Source: Nocardioides palaemonis (lineage in GTDB: Bacteria > Actinomycetota > Actinomycetes > Propionibacteriales > Nocardioidaceae). From it: DNA of 64,000 nt. The stretch lies in NCBI RefSeq assembly GCF_018275325.1, contig NZ_JAGVQR010000001.1, positions 2,294,001 to 2,358,000 on the forward strand, written 5' to 3'. Shown in pieces: positions 35,865 to 44,859 of this stretch. A program made the position numbers and the translations under genes. Each line of letters begins with the position of its first letter. The stretch's first letter is position 1. The notes under the pieces are model-generated. The model was not told the origin of the DNA, did no database searches, and was given only the letters and a program-made list of their open reading frames with translations.

Positions 35865-38017
35865 CCACGACGTCCGAGCGCACCGACAGCCGCACCGGCG
35901 AGCCGGTCATCGGGGACGGCGCGACCCGCGTCGACGGACCGCTCAAGGTGACCGGCGAGGTGCCGTACGCCGACGACCTCGCGCCGCGGGACGCCCTGGT
36001 CGGCGTGCTGGTCGGCAGCACCGCCACGGCCGGCACCCTCACGCTGGTCGACACCACCGACGCGCTGGCCGCGCCCGGTGTCGTCGAGGTGATCACCCAC
36101 CACAACGCCCCGCAGGTCGTCCGGCCCGACGAGTCGGCCGCCGGCCGCGCCCCTGTCCCGCCCTTCCAGGACGACCAGGTCCGCTTCCGCGGCGACTACG
36201 TCGCGCTCGTCGTCGCCCAGACGCGCGAGGAGGCGGTCCACGCCGCCTCGCTGCTCCACGTCCACGTCGACGACGCCGAGCCGGTGGTCGACCTCAACGA
36301 CCCGCGCGCCACCCGCGAGGGCGACGACCCGGTCGGGGCCGACAGCGTCCGCGGCGACCTCGACCGCGGGCTCGCGGAGGCCGAGGTGGTCGTCGAGGCC
36401 GACTACGTCACCGGCGACAACACCAACAACCCGATCGGCCTCTTCGCCGCGTGCGCGCAGTGGGACGGCGACGCCCTGACCATGTGGGCGACCACCCAGT
36501 GGCCGTTCAACGTCGCGGCCAGCCTCGCCGAGGCGTTCGGCGTGCCCCGCGAGGGCGTGCAGGTGCTGTGCCCCTACCTCGGCGGCGGCTTCGGCTCCGG
36601 CCTGCGGCCCTGGCCGTTCATCCACGCCGCCGCGATGGCCGCGCGGGTGGTCGGCCGGCCGGTGCGGGTGGTGCTGAGCCGGCCGCAGATGTTCACCGGC
36701 ATCGGCCACCGACCCGAGACCGTCCAGCGGGTGCGGCTCGGCGCCCGGCGGGACGGCACCCTGACCGCGGTGGAGCACACCGCGACCGTCCCCGTCGCGC
36801 TCGACGACGACAACCCGGAGGACGTCGTCTCCGGGACCCGTCAGGGCTACGCGGTCGAGCACCTGCGCACGGACGTCGACCAGGTCCGGCTGCACATCCC
36901 GCCGCCGGGCTCGATGCGTGCGCCCGGCGAGGCGCAGGGCAACTTCGCCCTCGAGACCGCGCTCGACGAGCTCGCCGTCGAGCTGGACGTCGACCCGGTG
37001 GAGCTCCGGCTGCGCAACTACGCCCACACCAACCCCGACCAGGACGACCTGCCGTGGTCGAGCAAGGCGCTCGACGAGTGCCTGCGCCGCGGCGCCGAGC
37101 TGATCGGCTGGGACGACCGCGACCCCGCGCCGCGCTCGATGCGCGACGGCGACGACCTCGTCGGCTACGGCATGGCCGCCGTGTCGTTCTTCTACTTCCA
37201 GCAGCCCTGCTCCGTACGCCTCGTGGTCCGCGCCGACGGCACCGCCGCGGTGCACTCCTCGGCGATGGACATCGGGACCGGGACCTACACGGTCGTCACC
37301 CAGGTCGCGGCCCGCCACCTCGGCCTCGACCTGGCCGACGTCGAGGTCGTGCTGGGCGACAGCAGCCTGCCCGCCTCTCCCCCGGCCGGCGGGTCCGGCC
37401 TTGCGATGGCGATCAGCAACGCGGTCGCCCGCGCCGCCGCGTCGCTGCTCGACGACCTCGGTCTGGGCGACGCCCCCGGGCTGGAGGCACTCTCCGGAGC
37501 CGTTGGCCAGCGTGACGAGGTGTCCGCGGAGGCCACTGCCACCCCGCCCGACCCGGCGGAGGTCGGCATGTCCCCCTCGGGCGCGTTCGGCGCGAAGTTC
37601 GCCAAGGTCCGCGTCGACGCCGACCTCGGGCTGGTGCGGGTCGAGCGGCTGGTGTCGGTCGTCGACTGCGGCGAGGTGCTCAACGAGCGCACCGCCCGCA
37701 GCCAGGTCGTCGGCGGGACCGTCGGCGGCATCGGCCACGCGCTGCTCGAGCACACCGTCACCGACCTGCACGCCGGCCCGCAGACCGGGCGGATCACCAA
37801 CGCCCACCTCGCCGACTACCTCGTCGCGGTCAGCGCGGACGTGCCCGACCTCGAGGTCGAGTTCGTGGGCGGTCCCGACCGGCTCAACCCGGTCGGGGTG
37901 AAGGGCGTCGGCGAGATCGGCCTGTGCGGGGTCGCGGCGGCCATCGGCAACGCCGTCTTCCACGCCACCGGGCGACGCGTGCGCCGGCTCCCGATCACGC
38001 CGGACCTGCTGCTCTGA
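35861..38017 (+). CDS. Molybdenum hydroxylase, molybdopterin-binding subunit
   Basis: 718 aa catalytic subunit related to YagR/PaoC and xanthine dehydrogenase large subunits. Visible: the N-terminal substrate domain (DGPLKVTGEVPYADD), LGGGFGSGLRPWP, PPGSMRAPGEAQGNFALE with the conserved Arg, the cofactor-binding segment around AMDIGTGTYTVVTQVAA, and the catalytic glutamate in VKGVGEIGLCGVAAA near the C-terminus. The order S-M-L matches PaoABC-like operons. No XdhC/PaoD insertase or molybdenum cofactor gene is in the window. Substrate is likely an aldehyde or N-heterocycle; not resolvable here. Confidence 0.93.
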   Translation: MTTTSERTDSRTGEPVIGDGATRVDGPLKVTGEVPYADDLAPRDALVGVLVGSTATAGTLTLVDTTDALAAPGVVEVITHHNAPQVVRPDESAAGRAPVPPFQDDQVRFRGDYVALVVAQTREEAVHAASLLHVHVDDAEPVVDLNDPRATREGDDPVGADSVRGDLDRGLAEAEVVVEADYVTGDNTNNPIGLFAACAQWDGDALTMWATTQWPFNVAASLAEAFGVPREGVQVLCPYLGGGFGSGLRPWPFIHAAAMAARVVGRPVRVVLSRPQMFTGIGHRPETVQRVRLGARRDGTLTAVEHTATVPVALDDDNPEDVVSGTRQGYAVEHLRTDVDQVRLHIPPPGSMRAPGEAQGNFALETALDELAVELDVDPVELRLRNYAHTNPDQDDLPWSSKALDECLRRGAELIGWDDRDPAPRSMRDGDDLVGYGMAAVSFFYFQQPCSVRLVVRADGTAAVHSSAMDIGTGTYTVVTQVAARHLGLDLADVEVVLGDSSLPASPPAGGSGLAMAISNAVARAAASLLDDLGLGDAPGLEALSGAVGQRDEVSAEATATPPDPAEVGMSPSGAFGAKFAKVRVDADLGLVRVERLVSVVDCGEVLNERTARSQVVGGTVGGIGHALLEHTVTDLHAGPQTGRITNAHLADYLVAVSADVPDLEVEFVGGPDRLNPVGVKGVGEIGLCGVAAAIGNAVFHATGRRVRRLPITPDLLL

Positions 38018-38092
38018 GGCGCTCTCGGACGCGGTGCCCAGCGCGGCCGAGGGCGAATTGGGCGGGCATCCGGCCCGGCGTAGAGTGACGAC

Positions 38093-39030
38093 GTGACTGC
38101 CCCTGCACCCGAAGGACGCAAGCTCCTCCGCCTGGAGATCCGCAACGCCGAGACGCCGATCGAGCGCAAGCCGGAGTGGATCAAGACCAAGGCGAAGATG
38201 GGCCCGGAATACACCGCCCTGCAGAACCTGGTGAAGTCCGAGGGACTCCACACGGTGTGCCAGGAGGCCGGCTGCCCCAACATCTTCGAGTGCTGGGAGG
38301 ACCGCGAGGCCACCTTCCTCATCGGCGGCGAGCAGTGCACCCGGCGCTGCGACTTCTGCCAGATCGACACCGGCAAGCCCGCCCCGCTCGACCGCGACGA
38401 GCCCCGCCGCGTGGCCGAGTCGGTGCAGAAGATGCAGCTCAAGTACGCCACCATCACCGGCGTCGCCCGCGACGACCTCCCCGACGGCGGTGCGTGGCTC
38501 TACGCCGAGACCGTCCGCGCGATCCACGCCCTCAACCCCGGCACCGGGGTGGAGAACCTGATCCCCGACTTCAACGGCAAGCCCGACCTGCTCACCGAGG
38601 TCTTCGAGTCGCGCCCCGAGGTGCTGGCCCACAACGTCGAGACCGTGCCGCGGATCTTCAAGCGGATCCGTCCCGCGTTCCGCTACGACCGCTCCCTCGA
38701 CGTGATCACCCAGGCCCGCGACTTCGGGCTGGTGACCAAGTCCAACCTCATCCTCGGCATGGGCGAGACCCGCGAGGAGGTCTCGCAGGCGCTGCGCGAC
38801 CTGCACGAGGCCGGCTGCGAGCTGATCACCATCACCCAGTACCTCCGCCCTCCCCGCGCCACCACCCCGTCGAGCGGTGGGTCAAGCCCGAGGAGTTCGT
38901 CGAGCTCAAGGCCGAGGCCGACGAGATCGGCTTCGCCGGCGCCCTGTCCGGACCGCTCGTCCGCTCGTCCTACCGCGCCGGCCGGCTGTACGGTCAGGCC
39001 ATGGACGCCCGCGCCGCCGCGACCGTCTGA
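38093..39030 (+). CDS. lipA: Lipoyl synthase, frameshifted near the 3' end in this sequence
   Basis: Radical-SAM enzyme inserting two sulfurs into octanoyl groups. The N-terminal auxiliary-cluster cysteines ([12 protein letters not shown]) and the radical SAM motif CTRRCDFC are intact, and the frame is normal up to ITQYLRP (about nt 38851). There the frame from GTG 38093 turns to nonsense and ends at 39040. The proper continuation [16 protein letters not shown], with [16 protein letters not shown], is in the -1 frame and ends at 39030. One missing C around 38848-38855 explains it. Without it the RSSY serine that ligates the auxiliary cluster is lost. Sequencing error or real mutation cannot be told apart here. 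Confidence 0.9.
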
Positions 39031-39086
39031 CCCCGTCTGACCCGCACCTCCGCACCGCACACTCACCAGCCAGGACAAGGCCAGCT

Positions 39087-39794
39087 ATGTCGACCCCCGC
39101 CTCCACGCCCAGCTCGCGCCGTGGACAGATCATGCAGACCTACCAGATGGCCAAGCGCAGCGACCCGCGCCTGGGCCTGATCCTCCTCGCGACCTTCCTG
39201 GTGGGCGCTGCGGTCGGCTTCGGCCTGATGTGGCTGCTGCCCGGCGACGGCGTCCTCTCGCTGGTCATCTCGATCATCAGCGCGCTGATGATCGGCATCC
39301 TCGCGGCGCTGATCGTCTTCGGTCGGCGCGCGCAGAAGGCGGCCTACACCCAGATGGAGGGCCAGCCCGCGGCCGCCGCCGGCGCGCTCCAGATGCTGCG
39401 CCGCGGCTGGAAGGTCGACCCGGTCGTCGGGTTCACCAAGCAGCAGGACGTCGTGCACCGCGTCGTCGGCCCGCCCGGCATCGTCCTGGTCGGCGAGGGC
39501 TCGAGCCAGTCGCGCGTCAAGGCGCTGCTCGCCACCGAGCGCAAGAAGCACGAGCGGGTCGCCTACGAGGTCCCGATCCACGAGGTCGTGTGCGGTCGCG
39601 GCCACGGCGAGGTGCCGCTGCCCAAGCTGGTGCGCCACGTCCAGAAGCTCGGCCGCAACGTCAAGCCCGCCGAGATGACCGACATCCTCCAGCGGCTCAA
39701 GGCGCTCGACGCCCAGCGCGGCAAGCTGCCGCTCCCCAAGGGCCCGGTCCCGACGTCGATGAAGGGCATGCGCTCGCAGCAGCGCGGTCGCTGA
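39087..39794 (+). CDS. DUF4191 membrane protein
   Basis: 235 aa. Two adjacent transmembrane helices (LGLILLATFLVGAAVGFGLMWLL and VLSLVISIISALMIGILAALIV) lie at about residues 30-78. A cytoplasmic domain follows with GGPPGIVLVGEG-like and ERKKHERVAYEVPIHEVVCG segments. Conserved downstream of lipA in actinobacteria (Rv2219 in M. tuberculosis). Function unknown. Confidence 0.9.
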   Translation: MSTPASTPSSRRGQIMQTYQMAKRSDPRLGLILLATFLVGAAVGFGLMWLLPGDGVLSLVISIISALMIGILAALIVFGRRAQKAAYTQMEGQPAAAAGALQMLRRGWKVDPVVGFTKQQDVVHRVVGPPGIVLVGEGSSQSRVKALLATERKKHERVAYEVPIHEVVCGRGHGEVPLPKLVRHVQKLGRNVKPAEMTDILQRLKALDAQRGKLPLPKGPVPTSMKGMRSQQRGR

Positions 39795-39837
39795 CCCTCT
39801 CGCGGAACCGGCAGCGGTCGACGGTCGTCGCAGCCAC

Positions 39838-40695
39838 ATGACGGCCCCCACGTCGCGCCGGCTCGCGCCAGCGGCCATCGCCTGCGCGGTGATCCTCCTC
39901 CTGGTGGCGCTGGTGGTGGCCTGGTCCGTCGCCGGCCACCGCCGGCAGGAGGCCCCGATCCGGGCGACGTTCGACCGCGCCGAGGCCGCGCCCGGTGGGC
40001 TGCGCCTCTTCGGCGTCGAACGACGTCTTGCGACCCAGCGGATGCGCGGCTTCTGGAGCCGCTGCGGAGCCGGGACGTACGACGCCGACGTGCACCGCGC
40101 CGGAGCCCGCGGTGCCGAGGTCGACCTCGTGTTCCGCCCGCGGCCCAGCTTCGGAGGGTGCGGCGGCGACGACCAGGTCGACCTCGGGCCCTCCTCCGGC
40201 ATCGACGAGGGCCTGTTCGTCCCGCTCGAGGGGCCGACGCCGGCCACCGTCCGCGCAGTGGGCGGCGCGAGCGAGCTCCGGGTGGTCGACCCCACCGTCG
40301 GACTCGTCCCGCCGGACGGCTGGGAGTCGGAGCCTGCTGCAGCGGGCTCCACCACCGCCGTGACGCGCCGGACGTGGGTGGGACCCACGGGCCAACGCGC
40401 CGTCGTGACCCAGCCCGCGGCGTACGTCGACGACGCCCCCGACGCCTGGCTGCTCACCGGGGACCTCGGCGACCTCCCGATCGACGTCGCCGACGCCCCC
40501 AGGATCGAGGGTGACCTCGGGCTCGAGCTGCGCGGCACCGAGGTCGCGGCGTCGTTCGTGTCCTACTCCCCCGACGACCTCGTGCACGTCCGGCTCACCA
40601 CGAGCGACGGCCACGCGGTCGCGGACCTCGACGTGAGCGGTGTGGACGCCCTCGACCTCCGTGACCTCGTCCTGGGACTGCGCGTCAGGTCATGA
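39838..40695 (+). CDS. Membrane-anchored extracytoplasmic protein, paralogue A
   Basis: 285 aa: one N-terminal helix (LAPAAIACAVILLLVALVVAW), then a beta-rich extracytoplasmic domain. It shares a plan with the next gene: FDRAEAAPGGLRLFG, GFWSRCGAGTYDADV, an internal pair of Cys, LFVPLEGPTPATV, YVDDAPDAWLLTGDL, and a C-terminal DALDLRDLVLGL helix. No known domain recognised. ATG at 39838, 43 nt after DUF4191. Confidence 0.75.
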   Translation: MTAPTSRRLAPAAIACAVILLLVALVVAWSVAGHRRQEAPIRATFDRAEAAPGGLRLFGVERRLATQRMRGFWSRCGAGTYDADVHRAGARGAEVDLVFRPRPSFGGCGGDDQVDLGPSSGIDEGLFVPLEGPTPATVRAVGGASELRVVDPTVGLVPPDGWESEPAAAGSTTAVTRRTWVGPTGQRAVVTQPAAYVDDAPDAWLLTGDLGDLPIDVADAPRIEGDLGLELRGTEVAASFVSYSPDDLVHVRLTTSDGHAVADLDVSGVDALDLRDLVLGLRVRS

Positions 40696-40765
40696 CGCGG
40701 GCCGCGCCGGGACCCGGCGGCGGGATCCGTCCAGCCACGCTGCACGTCCCAGCCCCGTGCACCCC

Positions 40766-41608
40766 GTGAACCGGACTCTCAGCGCGTACGCGCTCCTCCT
40801 CCTCGCCGGGGTGCTGGTCCTCGCCACCGTCGCGCTCGCGTGGGGTCACCGCGACCAGGCTGCTCCTCAGCCAGCCCACTTCGCGGAGGCGACGGTGGCC
40901 CCCGGAGGCGTCCGCCTCCTCGGACTGGGGCACGACCAGCGGTCCAGGTCGTCGTGGTGGTGGCGCGACTGCGACGGCGGGAGCTACGACCACTCCGCCG
41001 AGCAATCGGGCGACACCCTCCGCGTCGACCTCACCTACGTGCCGAGCCCCCACCTGGGCAGCTGCCCGGTCGAGGAGAGCTGGCGCGCCGGGGGCGGTGG
41101 GCGCGACGGAAGCATCTTGATCCCCCTCGACGGTCCCCCGCCGACCACGGTGGTGGTCGAGGGCGACACCACACCACACCCCGTCGTCGAGCCGGACCTC
41201 GAACCCGTCTTCCCGGCCGGCACCGCCTGGGAGGAGACCGGCGACTTCTACCGGCCGGCGCCCGCAGGCGACGGGGAGACCACGCGGTCGTGGACCGCGA
41301 CCAGCGGCCGCGCGCGAGTCGACCTCACCTACGTCACGGGCTACGTCGGGCAGGCACCCGACGCCTGGGTGCGGACCGGCGACCTCGCACCGGCCGTCCC
41401 CGCTCGGCGGGTGCGGACGGCTGACGTCGAGGACGACCTCCGGCTCGGCGGCGTGCCGGTCGTCGCCCGGCTCGCGTGGGTCCGCGGCCAGGCCGAGGTC
41501 GACGTCATGACCCCGGACGACCGGGTCGTCCTGCGGATGGTGGCGTTCTCGATGGGCACCGCGGAGGTGGTCCACCTCCTGCGGTCGTTCGCCGCGGCGA
41601 ACCCGTGA
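40766..41608 (+). CDS. Membrane-anchored extracytoplasmic protein, paralogue B
   Basis: 280 aa and a diverged tandem copy of the preceding gene: N-terminal helix (LSAYALLLLAGVLVLATVALAW), FAEATVAPGGVRLLGLG, WWWRDCDGGSYD, SILIPLDGPPPTTV, YVGQAPDAWVRTGDLAP and a closing TAEVVHLLRSF helix. Two cysteines are conserved with paralogue A. GTG 40766 is used; GTG 40757 is possible. It ends 1 nt before the convergent RDD gene. Confidence 0.75.
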   Translation: MNRTLSAYALLLLAGVLVLATVALAWGHRDQAAPQPAHFAEATVAPGGVRLLGLGHDQRSRSSWWWRDCDGGSYDHSAEQSGDTLRVDLTYVPSPHLGSCPVEESWRAGGGGRDGSILIPLDGPPPTTVVVEGDTTPHPVVEPDLEPVFPAGTAWEETGDFYRPAPAGDGETTRSWTATSGRARVDLTYVTGYVGQAPDAWVRTGDLAPAVPARRVRTADVEDDLRLGGVPVVARLAWVRGQAEVDVMTPDDRVVLRMVAFSMGTAEVVHLLRSFAAANP

Positions 41609-41609
41609 G

Positions 41610-41993
41610 TCAGATCGTGACCGTGCGGGTCCCTGCGGCGAGGTCGTGGACCCCGCGACCGTCGAAGGTCAGCAGCGGCGGCACGAGGAGCGCGACCAGC
41701 ACGCTGCGGAGCAGGGCGCGCAGCAGCGACACCGGCCTCGACGGGTCGCGGTGGTCGACGACGCGTACGCGCGTCACGAGCTTGCCGAAGGACCCGCCCG
41801 TGGTGGCGGTGAACAGCGCGGACTCGAGCACGAAGAGGCCGAGGGTGCCGAGCCCGTTGGGGTTCGAGCCCAGCACGCCGACGGCCACGAGGCCCTCGAC
41901 GACGGCCAGGCAGGCGAACCAGTCGACGACCAGCGCGAGGATCCGGCGGCCCCAGCTCGCGTTCTCGAGGGTCGGTGTTACGGCGCTCGTCAC
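41610..41993 (-). CDS. RDD-family membrane protein
   Basis: 127 aa with the RDD signature: WGRRILALVVDWFACLAVV at the N-terminus (Arg, Asp), a GSFGKLVTRVRVVD loop and FDGRGVHDLAAGTRTV at the end (Asp, HD). Three hydrophobic segments. Divergent from glnA, the same relation as Rv2219A/glnA1 in M. tuberculosis. Transport or stress roles have been proposed for the family; none is shown here. Confidence 0.88.
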   Translation of the reverse strand: MTSAVTPTLENASWGRRILALVVDWFACLAVVEGLVAVGVLGSNPNGLGTLGLFVLESALFTATTGGSFGKLVTRVRVVDHRDPSRPVSLLRALLRSVLVALLVPPLLTFDGRGVHDLAAGTRTVTI

Positions 41994-42040
41994 GCCACCA
42001 GCCTAGGAGGCTGTCGGGAGCCGCCACCTGCCGGTCACAC

Positions 42041-42078
42041 GTAACACGGCCGAAACAAACGGGATACGGTCAAGAAAC
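42041..42078 (+). promoter_or_regulatory. GlnR operator upstream of glnA
   Basis: GTAAC-N6-GAAAC-N6-GATAC-N6-GAAAC fits the actinobacterial GlnR double box (GTnAC-N6-GAAAC repeated with 6-nt spacing), with one deviating base in the third block. A -10-like TAGTGT lies at 42089-42094. The glnA ATG is 97 nt downstream. The RDD gene starts 48 nt away on the other side and could share control. Confidence 0.88.
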
Positions 42079-42174
42079 TGCCCCCCGCTAGTGTCGGCGC
42101 CACGGTGCAACGAGGCTCCGTTCCCGACGCTGCAATCTCGACGGCCGCGAGAGGTCCGTCAAGGAGGACACCGA

Positions 42175-43596
42175 ATGTTCAACAACTCCGATGAGCTCCT
42201 GAAGTTCATCAAGGACGAGGGCGTCGAGATGATCGACGTCCGCTTCTGCGACCTGCCGGGCGTGATGCAGCACTTCACCGTCCCGGCCTCCTCCTTCGAC
42301 CAGAGCGTCTTCGACGACGGCCTCGGCTTCGACGGGTCCTCGATCCGCGGCTTCCAGGCGATCAACGAGTCGGACATGTCGCTCTTCCCGGACCCGACGA
42401 CGGCCTACCTCGACCCGTTCCGCAAGTCCAAGACGCTCAACGTCAACTTCTTCATCCACGACCCGATCACCGGCGAGGCCTACAGCCGCGACCCGCGCAA
42501 CATCGCGCGCAAGGCGCTGGCCTACCTCGACTCGACCGGCATCGCGGACACCGCGTACTTCGCCCCCGAGGCCGAGTTCTACATCTTCGACAACGTCCGC
42601 TACTCCACCGGCGTCAACGAGGGCTACTACCACATCGACTCCGTCGAGGGCTGGTGGAACTCCGGCAAGGAGGGCGAGGAGAACAAGGGCTACAAGACGC
42701 GCCTCAAGGGCGGCTACTTCCCGGTCGAGCCCTACGACCACTACAGCGACCTGCGCGCCGACATGGTCAAGAACCTCGAGGCCTGCGGCCTGCAGGTCGA
42801 GCGCGCGCACCACGAGGTCGGCACCGCCGGCCAGGCGGAGATCAACTACCGCTTCGACACGCTGCTCAAGGCCGCGGACGACGTGATGAAGTTCAAGTAC
42901 CTCATCAAGAACACCGCGTGGGAGCAGGGCAAGTCGGTCACCTTCATGCCGAAGCCCATCTTCGGCGACAACGGCTCTGGCATGCACGTGCACCAGTCGC
43001 TGTGGAAGGACGGCGAGCCGCTGTTCTTCGACGAGACCGGCTACGCGGGCCTCTCCGACACCGCCCGCTGGTACATCGGCGGCATCCTCAAGCACGCCCC
43101 GTCGCTGCTCGCCTTCACCAACCCGACGGTGAACTCCTACCACCGCCTCGTGCCGGGCTTCGAGGCGCCGATCTCGCTGGTCTACTCCTCGCGCAACCGC
43201 TCCGCCTCGGTCCGCATCCCGATCACGGGCGCGAACCCCAAGGCCAAGCGCGTCGAGACCCGCTTCCCCGACCCGTCGGCGAACCCGTACCTCGCGTTCG
43301 CGGCACTCATGCTCGCCGGCATCGACGGCGTCCAGAACAAGACGGAGCCCGCGGCCCCGATCGACAAGGACATCTACGAGCTGCCGCCGGACGAGATGGC
43401 CGACATCGACCAGGTGCCCACCAGCCTCGGTGCCGTCCTCGACGCGCTCGAGGCCGACCACGAGTACCTGACCCGCGGCGGCGTCTTCACCGACGACCTG
43501 ATCGAGACCTGGATCCACTTCAAGCGGACCCAGGAGATCGCCCCCGTGCAGCTGCGCCCGCACCCGCACGAGTTCGAGCTCTACTACGACATCTGA
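42175..43596 (+). CDS. glnA: Glutamine synthetase type I
   Basis: 473 aa, class I-beta; makes glutamine from glutamate, ammonia and ATP. Motifs: [51 protein letters not shown], and the adenylylation tyrosine in DIYELPPDE (Tyr about 401). So both GlnR transcription control and GlnE modification are expected. ATG 42175 follows AAGGAGG. The last codons, through TACTACGACATCTGA, are duplicated at 47059-47073, the right end of the island described next. Confidence 0.98.
   Translation: MFNNSDELLKFIKDEGVEMIDVRFCDLPGVMQHFTVPASSFDQSVFDDGLGFDGSSIRGFQAINESDMSLFPDPTTAYLDPFRKSKTLNVNFFIHDPITGEAYSRDPRNIARKALAYLDSTGIADTAYFAPEAEFYIFDNVRYSTGVNEGYYHIDSVEGWWNSGKEGEENKGYKTRLKGGYFPVEPYDHYSDLRADMVKNLEACGLQVERAHHEVGTAGQAEINYRFDTLLKAADDVMKFKYLIKNTAWEQGKSVTFMPKPIFGDNGSGMHVHQSLWKDGEPLFFDETGYAGLSDTARWYIGGILKHAPSLLAFTNPTVNSYHRLVPGFEAPISLVYSSRNRSASVRIPITGANPKAKRVETRFPDPSANPYLAFAALMLAGIDGVQNKTEPAAPIDKDIYELPPDEMADIDQVPTSLGAVLDALEADHEYLTRGGVFTDDLIETWIHFKRTQEIAPVQLRPHPHEFELYYDI
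43582..43596 (+). repeat. Left direct repeat (candidate attL) in glnA
   Basis: TACTACGACATCTGA, the last four codons and stop of glnA. Identical to 47059-47073. Confidence 0.65.
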
Positions 43597-44859
43597 TTCC
43601 GGGGTCCTCGTGACCTGCGGCTTGATGCCTGAAACGGCGTCTGAACTGCGAGAACGTCTTCCGACTTCTTCCAGCGTCAGGCGCCGTTTCTCATCCTTGT
43701 GCGTACCCATTGCACCCCACGGCGGGGAGGGGCAACAGCCTTGGCCCGCACCTTCGCAAGCGTCTGCGCGGAGCGGTCCGATCTGCACACATCCGACGAG
43801 GGGTCGCCACCCCGCTCCGTGAGCGAGCTCCGTAGAGCTTCGACCAGCTCCACGGCGGATGGGTGCTCGAGCGTAGGTGGTGATCAGGCGCACCTCGGGC
43901 CTTGTTCCGCGCCGGCTGCACAACACGGCCAGTGCCCAGCAGTGGCCAACGCGATTGGAGCGTCGCGAGAGAAACGGTGTCACGTCCGGCTAATCCGGGC
44001 TCAGACACCGTCGCGTGGCGTAGGCGTGTCCGGCCGAGGTGAGCGGGCTCCTTCGTGTCGTCACCGTCCCGGAGGGCTCGCTCAAGGTTGGCGCTGACCA
44101 TGCGTCGCGGGAAGGACACGACAGGGAGACCGAGCGAGCGGTAGCCCGTGCTCGGCGGCCTCGGCCCACATCAAGGCCGCGGCGTGGTCGAACCTCCCGG
44201 ATGCGTCGCTCTCAACGAACCGCGCGACGCGTGCTGAGATGTGGGCCGTCATGCTGGCACCACGTCGAGTTGCCTCAGACCGAGCATGTTGCGCTCCTCG
44301 GGCGGGGTGCGCCCGCCACACTGCGCCCGCACCGACTGGATCTTCGGCCCCACGGCCCTCACCCCGGACGAGGAACCCGCGCACTACCCGGTGTTCCCGC
44401 TCTCGACGGTTGGCGTCAGCGAGCCCGCACCGACCTGAGGGTGCCTCGCCGTTGTCAGGTTTCCCGGCTCTTCCCAGATGAGGGTGTAGGTCGGCCGGGC
44501 GCGTCGGTCCGCAGATAGACGTCGAGGTCTCCCGACGGTGGAGGTTCCGACGTCATCCATCCGAAAGACCTCGACGTGACCGACGCTACCCCGTCGGCCG
44601 GCTTCGGCCGCCCTGACCTGACCGCCTTCGCGTCTCATTCCAACCGACCCTGATCGAGTCTGTTGACCCCCTCGACGAGAACGCAGCGACATCACAGCCA
44701 CCCAACCCCGACCGTCCGGGAACCTGGGACACGTCACATGGCCTGTGCTGCGGGCGTGTCGAGTGGGTCGTCCACGGGCGACGCAGGAGCGTCGACGCGA
44801 CGTGCCGAGAGGTGGTTCCAACCGAGCGCTACGACACCGGCTACAGGCATGGCGATAGG
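43597..44859. other. 1.26-kb stretch without a convincing gene
   Basis: The first 95 nt hold an inverted repeat GAAACGGCG/CGCCGTTTC (43631-43639, 43682-43690) enclosing an imperfect AGAACGTC-TTCC-GACTTCTT hairpin, a possible terminator for glnA. The rest has only short, conflicting frames with no ribosome sites or family motifs, consistent with decayed sequence inside the island. Confidence 0.6.
44082..44252 (-). CDS. Possible small or decayed gene of unknown function
   Basis: 56 aa starting MTAHISARVARFVESDASGRFDHAAALMWAEAAEHG when split; the first 40 residues look protein-like (amphipathic helices), then the frame turns Pro/Arg-rich. The neighbouring frame continues more plausibly (RRMVSANLERALRDGDD), which suggests a frameshifted remnant. 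Very uncertain. Confidence 0.25.
   Translation of the reverse strand: MTAHISARVARFVESDASGRFDHAAALMWAEAAEHGLPLARSPCRVLPATHGQRQP

Noticed and set aside
38843..38860. Programmed -1 frameshift in lipA
   Set aside because: No classical slippery heptamer, no downstream pseudoknot evident, and lipA is not known to use recoding. A missing C in a C-rich run is simpler.
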